Part shown: positions 22,423 to 33,926 of the stretch, in pieces
Position numbering within the stretch: the first letter of the stretch is position 1
Layout: every line of letters begins with the position of its first letter
Source of the DNA: Phanerochaete sordida
Taxonomy: Eukaryota; Basidiomycota; Agaricomycetes; Polyporales; Phanerochaetaceae
NCBI GenBank assembly: GCA_019973155.2
Contig: BPQB01000041.1
Coordinates: 124,001 to 188,000 of the forward strand
Length of the DNA: 64,000 nucleotides
Direction: 5' to 3'
The notes under the pieces: model-generated
Seen by the model: only the letters and a program-made list of their open reading frames with translations
What the model was told of the DNA's origin: nothing
The model's database searches: none
Program-made: the position numbers and the translations under genes

Positions 22423-23962
22423 ATGGCAAGACGCAAGGCAAGCTCCGAGTCTCGCGGGAGCACTCCCGCTCAGAGCACGGCCGACCTCGAGGATGTCGAG
22501 GTCCTCACGCAAACCACGCGGACGGAGGAAAGCGTGGCTACCTTCACCGACGACGGGAACTGGGAAGACGAGCCCGAGTACAACCTTGCAAACCCCCACG
22601 AGATGTCGCCTCCGCCACTCGCGAACGGCAACGGCAGCAGCAAGTCGAGCGCGGCTCGGAGACGCAAGCCAACCGCGCGGAAGATCTTCGTCGCCCAGCC
22701 GAGCTCGACTCGCAAGGGGAAGGTCAAGGGTGACGTGCCAGACAACATCCCTCCGCTCGTCAACGTCAGCGGCGAGCAAGTCAGGGATGCTCTGTCCCAT
22801 GGCGCCTTTTACACGTTCGAGTACATGTTCGACGTGCTCAAGAGCTCCCTCCGCCTCCTGCGCAAACCCCTCTCCTTCCTGCTTTTCATCTACATCCTTG
22901 CATACCTCCTTACCCTCGCCTCCAGCGCGTTCCGTACGCTCTTCGCGCCGATTTGCTGGATACCAGGCTTGTCGCGCACGCCGATATGCTATGCCCCAGC
23001 CCAGCCTCCGAAGGTTCCGCGCTGGGCGGACTATCCAAAACTAGCGGAGATGGAGAGCTCGACGTTTGAGCAGCTTCTGGACTCCACTGTGGGCAACTCG
23101 GCGCTGAGCCTGGAGATCAAGAAGGCGGAGATGGCCACTCAGGACCTCATCGCGCTCGTTCGCGTGAGCGACTTCACAAGCAAGGATAAACTCGCGCAGA
23201 ATCTCGAAGGATTCGTGGACGCGGCGAAGAAGACTGGACGCGGATTGCAGAGGTTCAGTGCGCGTGTAAGCGGAGCAGTGGACAGGTGAGCTGCAGTAGC
23301 TTCTCACCTGTAGCCTTCAGCGCTGACGTGCAGAAAGTATCGTCGCAGTCAACGACCACGCGTATCACACTATTGAGCAGCACGTCAAGTCGAAATCCCC
23401 GCTGAGCAAGCTGAACCCATTCAGCAACGCGCTCTCGGCGCAGCAAATCGTCACGCAGACCTTCACGGACGCGATGTCCGTGCTCTCAGCGCAGATGCAC
23501 CGCGTCGTGCTTGAAGCCGAGGCCAATATGCGCAACCTCGACGCGCTCGAGGAGCAGTTGATCACGCTGCACGAGATGGTCCACCGCGAGAACGCGACGA
23601 TCTCGGCTGCGAAGGAGGAGCTCCTCGCCGAGCTCTGGACCATCCTCGGCGGGAACAAGCGCAAGCTCCGCGGGCTCAACGGCCACCAGTTCCTCCTCCG
23701 CAACATCGGCGCGTACCGCGCGCGCGCAGCGGCTCACGTCGCCGCGGCACTCCAGGCGCTCGAGGGCATGAGTGAGGACATGGAGGACCTGCGCGAGCGC
23801 GTCACTGCGCCCGAGCTCATCGGCGACAAGATTCCCGTCGAAGTCCACATGAAGAGCATCCGCGCGGGCCTTGACCGTCTGCAGCAGGGCAGAACGCGGG
23901 CCCAGGAGCGCGAGGAGGAGACCGTTCGTCGCCTGCTGGGCGTAGACGACGATGAGAACTGA
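22423..23962 (+). CDS. Single-pass membrane protein with C-terminal coiled coil, uncharacterised
   Basis: Two exons 22423-23285 and 23338-23962, 495 residues. Residues 1-120 are polar and disordered-looking, with a basic patch (AARRRKPTARK). One strong hydrophobic segment lies at about 150-172 (PLSFLLFIYILAYLLTLASS), followed by a short Cys/Pro-rich stretch (APICWIPGLSRTPICYAP) and a long helical, coiled-coil-prone part to the end (IKKAEMATQDLIALVR; LEAEANMRNLDALEEQLITL; LRERVTAPELIGDKIPVEV). I recognise it as a conserved type in mushroom genomes but know no function; nuclear-envelope or ER location is only a guess. The intron acceptor is AAAG at 23337, the only site that restores frame (VDSIVAVNDHAYHTIEQ). 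Confidence 0.85.
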
Positions 23963-26774
23963 GCAGGTTATAATTAATTCCAACCGATATGCGATATTTG
24001 CTTATTGTCAGTGATGTATGTAGCAAGTAGCTCTGTTTTTGCTTTGACGTTCGATATTCTGTGTATTTTATTCATTGACTTTTATCGTTTTAAACAATCC
24101 GAGATATGTGACCACCGTTGGGATTGTGTTGGCATTTGAAAACTCTCCGCTCAGCACCGTTGCGCATACCTTACTCAATGGAACCCTCGAACCTGCAGCT
24201 TCTAAGCCACATCTGCGACATCATTGCGCAGGAGGGCATGGAGATCGCGAGGCGTTCAGAGGTCCTCGGGGTCTTGACGTCGGCATCACTGGGTATCGTG
24301 GGTCCACGTTGTTGGCTGCAGGCTGTATGCGGTCCTCCATCTCTTTTTCTCCTGCGCAGCCTCCAAAAGTGTCCGGGACAATTCATGAAAATACATGAAC
24401 GCGGTAGGAAGTCCCAGCACATTTGGATTTTCTTTGCCTCGCTGACGCAGAGGGGGTGGTACAGAATAACCGCAGCCTACGGAAAAGACCGTGGCGAGCA
24501 GCAGTCTTCGCGCGCGAGGAAGAACCATCCGCGAGCAAGAAATTCTTTCCTTAGCTCCTCTGAGACGAGCTTCGATATGACATCATGTACCTGGGTAAAC
24601 GAAGGCCTACAGGTCATTTCCTCTCGGAGGAATGGTCTGGTGCCACGCGCGCCCGATTGGCGAGATGGTCGGTAGCCTCGTGGCACATGGCCCGCGCAGG
24701 GCAGGGCAGGCAGCTCTCTGCACCGTGCGCTCCTCGGTGCGTCGCACGAGCTACCGTACAGCCGGCATTCATCTCCCTCCGTCTCGATTTAGAACCTGAT
24801 ATATCGTCGGGGGTGCCTCCCCCGAAGTACGTACTCCACATCCAGCGACAGTCGTGAGATGCGAAGACGAACGTCGGGCGAGAATATCACCGCTGTACAA
24901 GGGTCTTTATGCCCCTTAGAAGTAAGTCATCGTACGCATACGCTCCGCAATCGCCGCCCAGGCGACGAACAAAGTCTGTTCGTGATCTTGCGCTCACAGT
25001 CTTCTCAGCGGGACAGGCGGCGGAGCCGGTTTGGAATCTTCGGATGTCCCACCGTCACCGCTGGGCACTGATGAGGCCCAGTGGCATCGGGTCAGAAGTG
25101 CCCATAGAAAGCGTTAGTCCGTTGGAACATCATTACCCGGAGTTGGTCGTGTGCAGGTAATCACGGGCACGCCATACGCCGTGCGATACTCATTGGACGC
25201 GGTCTGCAGTGGCCTGCAGGAGTAAACAAGATGCCAAAGCACGGCGGGCCTATGTCGCTAACCTGCGATGGTGCACTGTAACCCGCTGATATGCGAGTCT
25301 CACTCACATTTACCAGTCGCTAGAAAGCGATCTGCACGTTCCACAAGGGTCTCAAATCTTTCTCAAGAGCTATGTCTTAGCTACCAACAGCCCAGGATCG
25401 AATGGGGCTAGACACACCCTCCGTACGGTCCCAGCTCGCATCAACATAGCCTGCACGCTGCACATGCCACCGTCTGCTTCTGCATTATGGGGTATGTCAG
25501 GGCAATGGCCACCTGCGATGGATCAATCAACCGTCATGATCCTGTCGGAGACGGGGAGACTGGGGATCAGTACGTACATATGTTGCTCCTCCGAAGCACA
25601 CCCCACGACCGCTTTCTAGGCCGCTATCGGACGATGGGAGAACCATGACGCCACGCGCGGGCCGTTGCAGCAGACGGCGCAGAGGAGTCCGGGAGAAGTA
25701 GGTGCGTCTTCTTGGGTGCGCGCAGAGTTCGCCGTGCGCCGCGATTGGCCAGCGTGACTCGCTGTGCGGGGGCCCGCGTTGCGGCAATGCTTCCGGGCGT
25801 GCGCGCGGACGACGAGTGTCCCCTTTCGTGCGGTGTGGCACCGGCAGTGTGCGAAGGACGCGCTGCGCAGCAGCTGGGCGGACGCGTGCATGAGAAGCCG
25901 CTGCAGACGGGGAGGCTGCTGGCGGCGCGGGCTGTCGGGAGCGGAGGGTGTTCGCACGGGGATGGCCGCGCGCTGTGCATGACCGCATCATGTGTGAGTC
26001 TGTCCCGGGCGCAGTACGATGAGAAGCAGAGGCTTGCTTTGCTGCTGCGACATTGTCGCGGAGAATGGCAGGACCGCCGACGCTGGCGACGTTGCGAGCA
26101 GGTGGCCAGCGTGGAGAGGCATATGCAGGAGAAGCAGATAGCATGGCTCTGGTTCCGCTTCTGGCGTGTCCGCATCGCCGAGGGCGCCCAGGAACACATT
26201 GATCGCAGGCCTGTGATTGGGCGGATCGGGGGTCTCGTCGCCAAACGCGGTAGAGATCCTCTCGCGCCTAATCTTATTATTGTGTATCACAATAACGAGC
26301 GTGCAGACATGCCCCGCCAGCCCGACACCACCCACACACGCCTCTTCTCATCCCCCTTCTCCTCCTCTCCTCTGCGCAGCCCACCCCACCCATTTTTACA
26401 CGGCCCCCGTCCCCGCCAGAGCCGGCATACTCACCCCGCGCGCAGATACACCCCCTCGTGCTTACCCCGGACTGTCATCGGTGCACACGATTCCAGCCAC
26501 CATCGGCTTCGCGTCGACCAGCGACGACGCGGTCGCTGGAGCAGTGTACAATACCCATACGTGCGTCGATCATCGCCACCCGTCTAGAGCCCCTGAGCTA
26601 ACGCTTCGATTTCACGTCCTCAGATACTTGCACTCTGCCCAGAGAGCAAAGCACACTAGTCGTTTAGGCTAACGCACCTTCCACCTCAAAGTGCTCACCA
26701 CCTTATATCAAGGTACGCCACCCGTACCCTCTGGCGTGAACGTCTCGCTCACCGCCGACGCTCCGTGTAGAATC
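23963..26774. other. Gene-poor intergenic region, 2.8 kb
   Basis: Several open frames overlap on both strands (largest 25712-26587 plus, 25527-26144 minus), all rich in Arg, Ser, Cys and Pro as expected of GC-rich noncoding DNA and without recognisable domains. The last few hundred bases hold the promoter, and possibly a 5' untranslated exon, of the PX-PB1 gene. No RNA gene or repeat recognised. Confidence 0.5.
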
Positions 26775-29695
26775 ATGGAGCTCCACGAATCGCAGCTCGT
26801 ACAAGACCGCATCATCCAGACGGGCCACGACGTGACAGTCAACCCGGTATGTACCTCGCCACTCCGCCGTTCTGGGCATTACTCAATGCACACGACGAGT
26901 AGGAAGGCTACTATAAACGCGGGGTACTTAAGCCTCCACCCAAGCACTTCGTTGTCGAGGTTCTTCCGCACAGGAAGATGGGTAAGCCCTCATGGTGTCC
27001 CCTCTCTTCGACTTTACGCTTACTGTGACCTCAGGCAGCTCATTTGCATATGGGATGCGCATTTACCCCACAAACGCTGCCGGCGAGGCACTTGGAGATG
27101 CCGTGTCGATGCGCACGAGCTCCTCGGGGTCCTCTTCCAGCTCCAACGGCAGTACCACCACCACCACTGGCAGGGTGCCGTACGAAATATGGCGCCGCTG
27201 GGAGGACTGCCTTTGGTTCCAAGAGCAGCTGGAGGGCGAGTACCGGATCCTGTCCCAGCAGAAGCGCGCCCGCCTTGCGCGCGGGAAGGGCGTCAAGAAG
27301 GATGGCCTCTATGTCCACTCTGACCGTGCCGCGTCATTCGAGTCTCTGCCGCCGGGTCCCGACGCAAACGACATCGCGAAGGACATTCACGACGTCCTGC
27401 CGAAGCTGTCGAAGAAGGGTTCGTTCTTCAAGGCAAGCAAAGACATAGTGGAAACACGGCAGCGGGAGTTCAAGGCACTCATCGAGACGCTCTGGGACGA
27501 TGACAGCTTGCCGACGCTCGTCAGGGAGATGCGCGAGATCAGGATGATCCGCGACTTCTTTGGCTACTGGAACCGCGACAGGGACCGCGAACGCAAAGTA
27601 GCGTCGCTGGCTGCGCAGGACAAGGGCAAATCCCGCATGTCCATGTCATCATTGACGAGCAGCATGTTCTCGTCACGGCCGGACCCCGAGTTCGTCGCCT
27701 ACCCCTCAAGTCCCTACTCGGCATCGTCGCTGTCTCTCAGCAGGCTCTCTCGCCCCGGGTCACCCGTCGGCTCGGTCAGCACTGCGGGTGCAAGCACCGT
27801 CAAGTCACAGAGCGGAAGACCGCGCGCTGCGTCCGTGCCTAGGCTCTCGTCACCCCTGAAGTCGTCGGTCACACCGCTGACCCCTGTTTCAACGTCGACC
27901 AAAGCACGCGCGTCGCTGTTGTCTGTGCCTGCGTCAGTCTCCGAGCGCTCACTATGGAGCCAAGACTCGCACAGCCCTACTACCCCTTCGTCGCACATCA
28001 GCTTTACTGTCACCGAAAATGGTGCGCTTGTCCCCTCCGCGCCATGGGCCGACGGCGAGGATCCTCTGGCAACCTCGTTCCTGGTGTTCTCCACCGCTGC
28101 AGAATCCAAGGCGAAGGCCAAGGGCGGGCTCGAGCCCCTGCGCGAAGAGTCAGAGGCTGATCTCGAGGCGTCACAGCCAGGCACACCCACAACTGCGCCG
28201 CCGTCGCAGTACACCGCCGCTCGGACGACCCCGACGGGCCCACCTATCGTGCAGCCCCGGCCGCGGAACCTGTCCTGCCCAAACACCGACTTCCGCAACG
28301 GCCAAGTGTGGGTGCAACGCACCCCTCGCCCGCCGAGCGTGGTGAGCGAGGTCTCTGTGCTCGCGAGCCCGACGTCTACGACGAGCAGCGAGCCGTCGGA
28401 GCAGTGGGAAGACGCACTCAACGACTACGCCTTCGCGGACGACGCTGAGCACGCCGGCGCGCCCATCGCCGTGGCGCGCCGCCAGAGCGTGCAGGGCGCG
28501 TACCCCGCGCGCCCGTCGACGATGTACAGCACGTTCAGCACGTTCTCGGAGCAGGACAGCTTCTTCGACGACTTCGGCTTCGACGAGAGCTGGGCGCTGG
28601 ACGCGCCCGCCGGCTACGCGAGCGACGGCGGCGCACGCAAGCGCGCGCAGGTGCGCGCGTCCGTCGCGACCATGAACTCGGTGATGTCGGACTCGAGCGT
28701 CGACGCCGTGCTGCCACGGCGCGGGTTCGCGCTCGAGCCGCCCGCAATGCTCCCCAACAGGCCCGACTCAAGCGTCGACGCCGTGCTGCCACGGCGCGGG
28801 TTCGCGCTCGAGCCGCCCGCGATGCTCCCCGACAGGCCCGACTCGCCCACGCCGTCCTCTGCTGCGTCAAGCTCGTCCGAGCATACGCACATGCACGCAT
28901 CCTCGCCGGCGTCCTCGTCGCCGTCGCTGCTGACGCCAAATGTGGACCTCCAGCGGTCCCGCTCCAATGGAAATGGCAAGTACAGAGTCAGCATCGAGCT
29001 GCCGGACTCGCCGCTGTTCAAGCCGGAGGATGAGAACCAGTGGTACGATGATCAGAACGAGGATCTCATCGATTCGTACTTCTATGGTGCGCTCTCTTCT
29101 CTTTGTTGTCGCATGACTTGGCGTCTAACATCCACTCCTAGACCCCGGCGTGCACACACCCTCGGAAGGAACAGAGACGCCACACCGAGAACGTGTTTCC
29201 AAGCACCTCTCAGCGATAGCGACGCCCGCGCACTTCCCGAAACCGTACCAGCACCGCCCTCCCGGCCAGTTCCACCTGCCCTGGTCGCCGACCACGACGC
29301 GGCCCCCGTCCGTCGCGAGCACCGTCGCGACGCCCGCGAGCCCGACGAGCATCGCCAGCAGCGCCGCCAGCGAGCACTTCACCGTGAAGGCCGTGCGCCA
29401 GGACAGCATCGTGCTGCTCCGCGCGACGCACGGCGAGCCGCTCGCGCTCGTCCGCACGCGCCTCCGCGACAAGTTCGCCGCGCAGGAGGGCGTGCGCCTC
29501 ACGGAGGCGTTCACGATCGGCTTCAGCCCTGCGCCCGCCACGAGCGGCCGCCCGCGCTCGCACTCCGCGTCGAGCTCGCTCGACGGACGTCAGCAGCAGC
29601 CGCGCTTGCGGTTCATCACCTGCGACGAGGACTGGGCACAGGCTGCCGCAAGCTGTGTCGGCAAGCTGACCATCCATGTCTTCGACCGCTTCTGA
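26775..29695 (+). CDS. PX and PB1 domain protein
   Basis: Exons 26775-26846, 26903-26981, 27035-29086, 29142-29695, 918 residues. The N-terminal 25 residues (MELHESQLVQDRIIQTGHDV..) lead to EGYYKRGVLKPPPKHFVVEV and a divergent PX domain up to about residue 200 (YEIWRRWEDCLWFQEQL; FESLPPGPD; VETRQREFKALIETLWDD), expected to bind phosphoinositides. A Ser/Pro-rich region of some 500 residues follows. The end is a PB1 domain (EHFTVKAVRQDSIVLLRATH; ITCDEDWAQAAASCVGKLTI), a hetero-oligomerisation module. PX plus PB1 recalls the polarity scaffold Bem1/Scd2, but I find no SH3 domains upstream, so orthology is doubtful. A 75-bp tandem duplication lies inside exon 3. The start is the first in-frame ATG of the conserved exon; more 5' exons are possible. 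Confidence 0.8.
28696..28845 (+). repeat. 75-bp coding tandem duplication in the PX-PB1 gene
   Basis: Units 28696-28770 and 28771-28845 are nearly identical (three or so substitutions) and duplicate 25 codons beginning SSVDAVLPRRGFALEPPAML. High identity in a fast-evolving linker means the duplication is recent. Confidence 0.9.
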
Positions 29696-30183
29696 TTATT
29701 TCTCCTTTTGCGGCTTTGTGAAACACACGTCCATTCGTTATTTGGTATCTTATTAGAGACACTCACCCATACCCATCTCTACACACTCACTTCTATCCTT
29801 CGTGCCCCCATCTTGCGTCACCCCCATCTCCGGTTCTTGTAACGACCCCTTGACGACCTTTCACGACCCTTAAATCCTTCATTTCTCTCGTGTTCTGTCC
29901 GCGAGCTGTTGTTTTGCTTACATCTGTAATCCGCAGCGTCCACATGCTCTCCTCTTCGTCCTTCGCCTTCGACTGGCTGCTGCAGCCCTTTGTTCTTTCT
30001 CCGGGACTTTGTACCATTCTTGTGCCATCACCTTCGTTGCGCTTGCTCTCGGGACTCTGGGACCCTCGCTGCCTCGGCCCTAATCTCATGCAAAAGTACG
30101 CTTGTATAGTACTAGACATCCGGTCTCGCGCATTAGGCAGCTGGAATATACACTACGCCTGCATCCTCTCTCAAGCCCGTTCC
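29696..30183. other. Convergent 3' region, 488 bp
   Basis: Lies between the stop codons of the PX-PB1 gene (plus) and the actin-related gene (minus). T-rich on the plus strand near 29700-30000, consistent with 3' untranslated sequence; no coding feature. Confidence 0.5.
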
Positions 30184-32362
30184 TCAAACCGCCTGAGCCC
30201 TCGGAGACGCAAAGTCGATGTGCATCGCCGGCTCCGGCGCCATTTCCGGCACTGGCGCAGCGGCAGGCTTGGCGTTCGCAGGCGGTGCACCGACAGGCAG
30301 CGGGCTCCGCGTCCAGTCGGGCAGGATGCTCCGCGCGGCAGAGCGGGGCGTGACGGGCGAGACCTCCATCGCGTCGTCATCGTCTTCGTCAACAAGGGCG
30401 TCCGCCTCGTCCCACTTCTCCCGCGCGACCTCTGCGCCGCCAGTCTTCAAAGCTCTGCAGAATTAATGCCGTCAGCTGCTGCTTCGGCATGGAAAGAAAG
30501 AGACGTACCCAGCGAGCGAGCCGCCGACCCAGGCCATGCACGCCGATGTGAACGCCGGGGCCTTGCCCGCGTTCGCGACCGCACGCGACGATGCAGGCGG
30601 CGGCGGCGTCGGGTTGTTGAGGATCGCGATGTGCGCCGCGAGCGACCGCAGCGGCGCGTAGCGGTCGTAGCCCTGTGCGCGCGGACGGCCACGCGCGCCC
30701 GGCGTGGGCACAGGCGACGTCTGCCGCGTCAGCGTGCGCAAGAGCTCCGCGTGCAGCCGCGGGATGAAGCCTGGGAGCATTGGGGTCCCGCCCACCACGA
30801 GGATCGCGGACGCGAGTGATTTGCGGAGATCCACCGGGACCTACGGAGCAAGTTACGGGAGTTAGTCTGTGCCTTGACGGGCTTCGAATGGGGTGCTCAC
30901 CTTCAGGAGCGAGTCGAGAATGACCTCCGCGACGCTGCTTTCGTCCACGTCTCCGCCCTCAAAGAGCACTTCGGCGGCGCGTTCCCGGATCCAGCCGGGT
31001 ATGACGAGCGTGCCGCGCCCTGTTCCCTGCTGCTGGGACGGAGGCGGCTCGACACGGATGTGCAGATCCGTGGCCGTGGAATGACGTTGGTAGAGATTTG
31101 CCAGGGCCTGCAAATGGCTCTCTCCGGGCTTCGGGCGATCCAAGGTAGACGGGGCGACTGACGGAACCACGGAGAAATCCGAAGATGGCGGCACGCCTTG
31201 CTGCGACTCGGACGCATTGCTAGCGGAGGCCTGGCTCTGCACCTCACTTGGGGCTTCGCCAGACACCATGGTATAGCCCGATTCTGATATACCTGCGTCT
31301 GAGCGCGTCGCTTCGGATGGCGCTGATGGTGTGTCGTAATCGTACGTGGCCGTGTAGGCTGGTCTGATGTCCGTCTCCAGAGCTTCTCCGACAAAGCAGC
31401 AGCGGGTCTTCACGTTTTCGATGACGGCATCGGTAAGGACCGCTTCCGGGACACGAGTTGCACGCGACGTTGTGGGGGTGGCGTTCGACGACGTCAAGCT
31501 TTCCGGTGGTGGGTGGTATGTGCCGAACAACAGAAGCAAGGCACGAAGGTGCGAAGAGAATCGCGACCCAGCCAAGGGTGATGACTTGAGATGAGGAAAC
31601 AAGGGCCTAGAGGAGTATATCTGGCTTTCTTTAGAATCGGAGCTTGAGGTAGATGTGCAATCGCTTACCGGAAGAGCGATGGACTCGAGATGTCCGCAAT
31701 CGACGACAAGCCCTGTTATTCGTCCAGCCGCCAGCAGCGCCAAGAGATGACTTGATGCGAATGATATTGAAGGAACCTGGGGTGCTGATCAGACCATAGT
31801 GTCATAGACGTACTGCCTGCATACCTGTAAGTTGTTGAACAGTATGCGTGCGAGGGCTTCCTTTATGTGCAGCGGCAATAATGGCTGCTCTATAATGATA
31901 ACTTTTCGTGACTTGGGGTCTGTCAGGAGGGAGCTTGCCAGGAGGGAAATCAGATGGATATATTGCGTTCACTTCGATATGGCAAGCATACTCGTGAAAT
32001 ACAGCTCGAAGGCACTTCTGCAGCCTAGCTTCAAGCAGCTTGTCTTCTTCCTCTCTCGCCCCTGGTGCCGTGGCGCGATTAAGAGTCCAAAGGGGCTTGC
32101 CGGTGTCGGCCCCCGCAAGAAACACGTCTCTTGGCTTGCCCTCGCCACTGAAGCCTACTCTCCACACGCATGAGCCCGGATCAAGAATGATACGGTCTTC
32201 TGTTCCGTAGAGGGAATGGCGACGAGTAGTAGAGTAATGTGGAGAAGACTGTATGATATTTGCAGTAGCCGCTGTACGAGTGGTCTGAGGGGTTGCAAGA
32301 GGAGTAGTTGATTCGTAGTGCGCCGTAGGTCTTCTTGGCGTACCAGCAGGGGTGGTCGACAT
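30184..32362 (-). CDS. ARP10: Actin-related protein, Arp10/Arp11-like
   Basis: Divergent actin fold protein, probably the pointed-end Arp10/Arp11 subunit of dynactin. Exons (complement): 31992-32362, 31825-31933, 30901-31776, 30509-30840, 30184-30454, 652 residues. Actin-like blocks: RIILDPGSCVWRVGFSGEGK (phosphate 1 region), FHDSLLTDPKSRKVIIIEQP, LHIKEALARILFNNLQVPSI, SSHLLALLAAGRITGLVVDC (phosphate 2), ILVVGGTPMLPGFIPRL and MAWVGGSLAG. The large insertion between about 250 and 400 is Ser/Pro-rich, and a polar tail follows the core. The acceptor CAAG at 31934 was chosen because it alone yields DSLLTDPKSRK. Arp10 identity rests on overall divergence and length; another nonconventional Arp is possible. 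Confidence 0.78.
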
Positions 32363-32822
32363 GGCGAGGCAAAGAGGTATACAGTATTCACGCTCCGGTT
32401 CTAGCTATCGCGTGCAATCAAGTCGGACAAGCCGAAAGATGTCTGAACATAGATGAATAGATGAGCACTCGGTGCTCGATGGTCTCAACGTGAGCTTTGT
32501 GCGCACCGAGGTTTCCTATGCCAGCACCAAGCTCTTCCTTTCAAAGATGTTATAGTTACCCTCGGCAGTGACTGAAGTCGGGGAATGTCAAAGTGTCCAG
32601 GCAAGTGACGAGGAGAACCGGAAAGCGAGATCGCGGTCGCGTCACGCTCAGCGAGACGTCGTTACACGTTCGCTCACGTGGCGCTAGTCACTCGGCTTTT
32701 GTCACACCACGCGCGATGGCGCCGGTGCTTGGCACGCTTGGACTCGACGACGGCGACGACGAACAGACCTCCGAGGTCACCTCCACCTCCACATTCTTTT
32801 CTCTTTTCATTCATTTCTGGGC
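32363..32822. other. Divergent promoter between ARP10-like and cupredoxin-like genes
   Basis: 460 bp between two head-to-head start codons; no exon or repeat seen. Confidence 0.5.
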
Positions 32823-33707
32823 ATGATGAAGACTGTCTCTGCGGCTATACCCCTGTTTGCGCTCTGTGGACTGGCACAGGCATTCACTTACACAGTGGGT
32901 AGTGGCACGCGCTCAGACCCGCCGTCACTTGCTGAACACAGGAAAGGTTACTATTGGCATTGACGAAACAAATGGTCAACAAGGAATTGGATTTGACCCG
33001 TCCGCGATCCGGCCCTCTCGTGAGTCTGTTCATACTGCATATATGCTTTCTCATAGCTAACTGCGTGCTACAAGCCGGAGACACCATCACTTTCACGTAC
33101 GCGCTCCCTGAATACCTGAAGAACCCGCCCCCAGTCCAACACAGTGCAACGCGTGAGTGATTCTTGTGGCTTTGCCACTGTCCACCTCTCTCAACTTGCC
33201 GTAGAATCGACGTTTGACAATCCTTGTACGGCAATGTCCGGTGGTTTCGACACTGGCGTGCACGAGACTGGCTGGGTCTCTTCGAGCACGGGAGACAGCT
33301 TCAACCTCGTCGTGAACGATACCCAACCGCTTTGGTATGCCATTTGCATCATTATATCTTTGTGCTGAGATTAACTTCCGTCTAGGTTCTTTTCCTCCGT
33401 TGGCGATGACTGCAAGCAAGGCATGGTGCTCGCTGTCAACCCGCCTCTTTCTGGAGACCAGACTGCGGACGCGTTCAAGCAGAAAGCTATGTTGAGCACG
33501 AGCACTCCTTCCGCCACAGCTCCTTCGTCTTCGTCGTCGCCAGCCTCCAGCCAGCCTCCTTCAGGCACTAGCTCTGCCGCACCAACTATGACCAGTCCGC
33601 CTCCGCCATCACAATCTACCAATTCTGCCGCGTCCCATATGGCTAAACTCGAGCTCTGCCTGGCTGCTGTTGTCGCTTTCATTGGCGTGACCGTCATGGC
33701 GCAGTGA
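32823..33707 (+). CDS. GPI-anchored cupredoxin-like extracellular serine-rich protein
   Basis: Secreted cell-wall or membrane-anchored protein of the fungal cupredoxin-like group. Exons 32823-32898, 32942-33019, 33075-33152, 33205-33334, 33386-33707, 227 residues. Signal peptide MMKTVSAAIPLFALCGLAQA; core GIGFDPSAI, AGDTI/PGDTITFTYALP, HSATQSTFDNPCTAMSGGFD and WFFSSVGDDCKQGMVLAVNP, the usual order of strands and Cys residues in this family. A Ser/Pro/Thr-rich stalk (TSTPSATAPSSSSSPASSQP) precedes a C-terminal hydrophobic GPI-signal (LELCLAAVVAFIGVTVMAQ). Whether copper is bound is unclear: Cys and His ligands are only partly present. A start three bases downstream (second Met) is equally possible. 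Confidence 0.88.
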
Positions 33708-33926
33708 ACAAGCTGTCAAGACTCGCAGGACGCCACATACTCTATCGTCTTCATACTCTACATCACTATCATCGTACAATAGGGCCGGGTTTTTTTGTTG
33801 TAATTGAATACGCTGGGAATGGATGGAATGATTCGCTCGATATGATGGTCTGCGACCAAGCACTATGGTGTCGCACACTGGGATTCGTGTGATATACAAG
33901 TCTAAAATCTACTGAGGACCGTAATG

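Noticed and set aside
25527..26587. Overlapping 200-290-codon frames on both strands
   Set aside because: Arg/Ser/Cys-rich, unrecognisable, and stop-poor only because of high GC.
24600..26770. Possible SH3-coding exons upstream of the PX-PB1 gene
   Set aside because: Searched in all frames for ALYDY- and WW-type SH3 patterns; none found.
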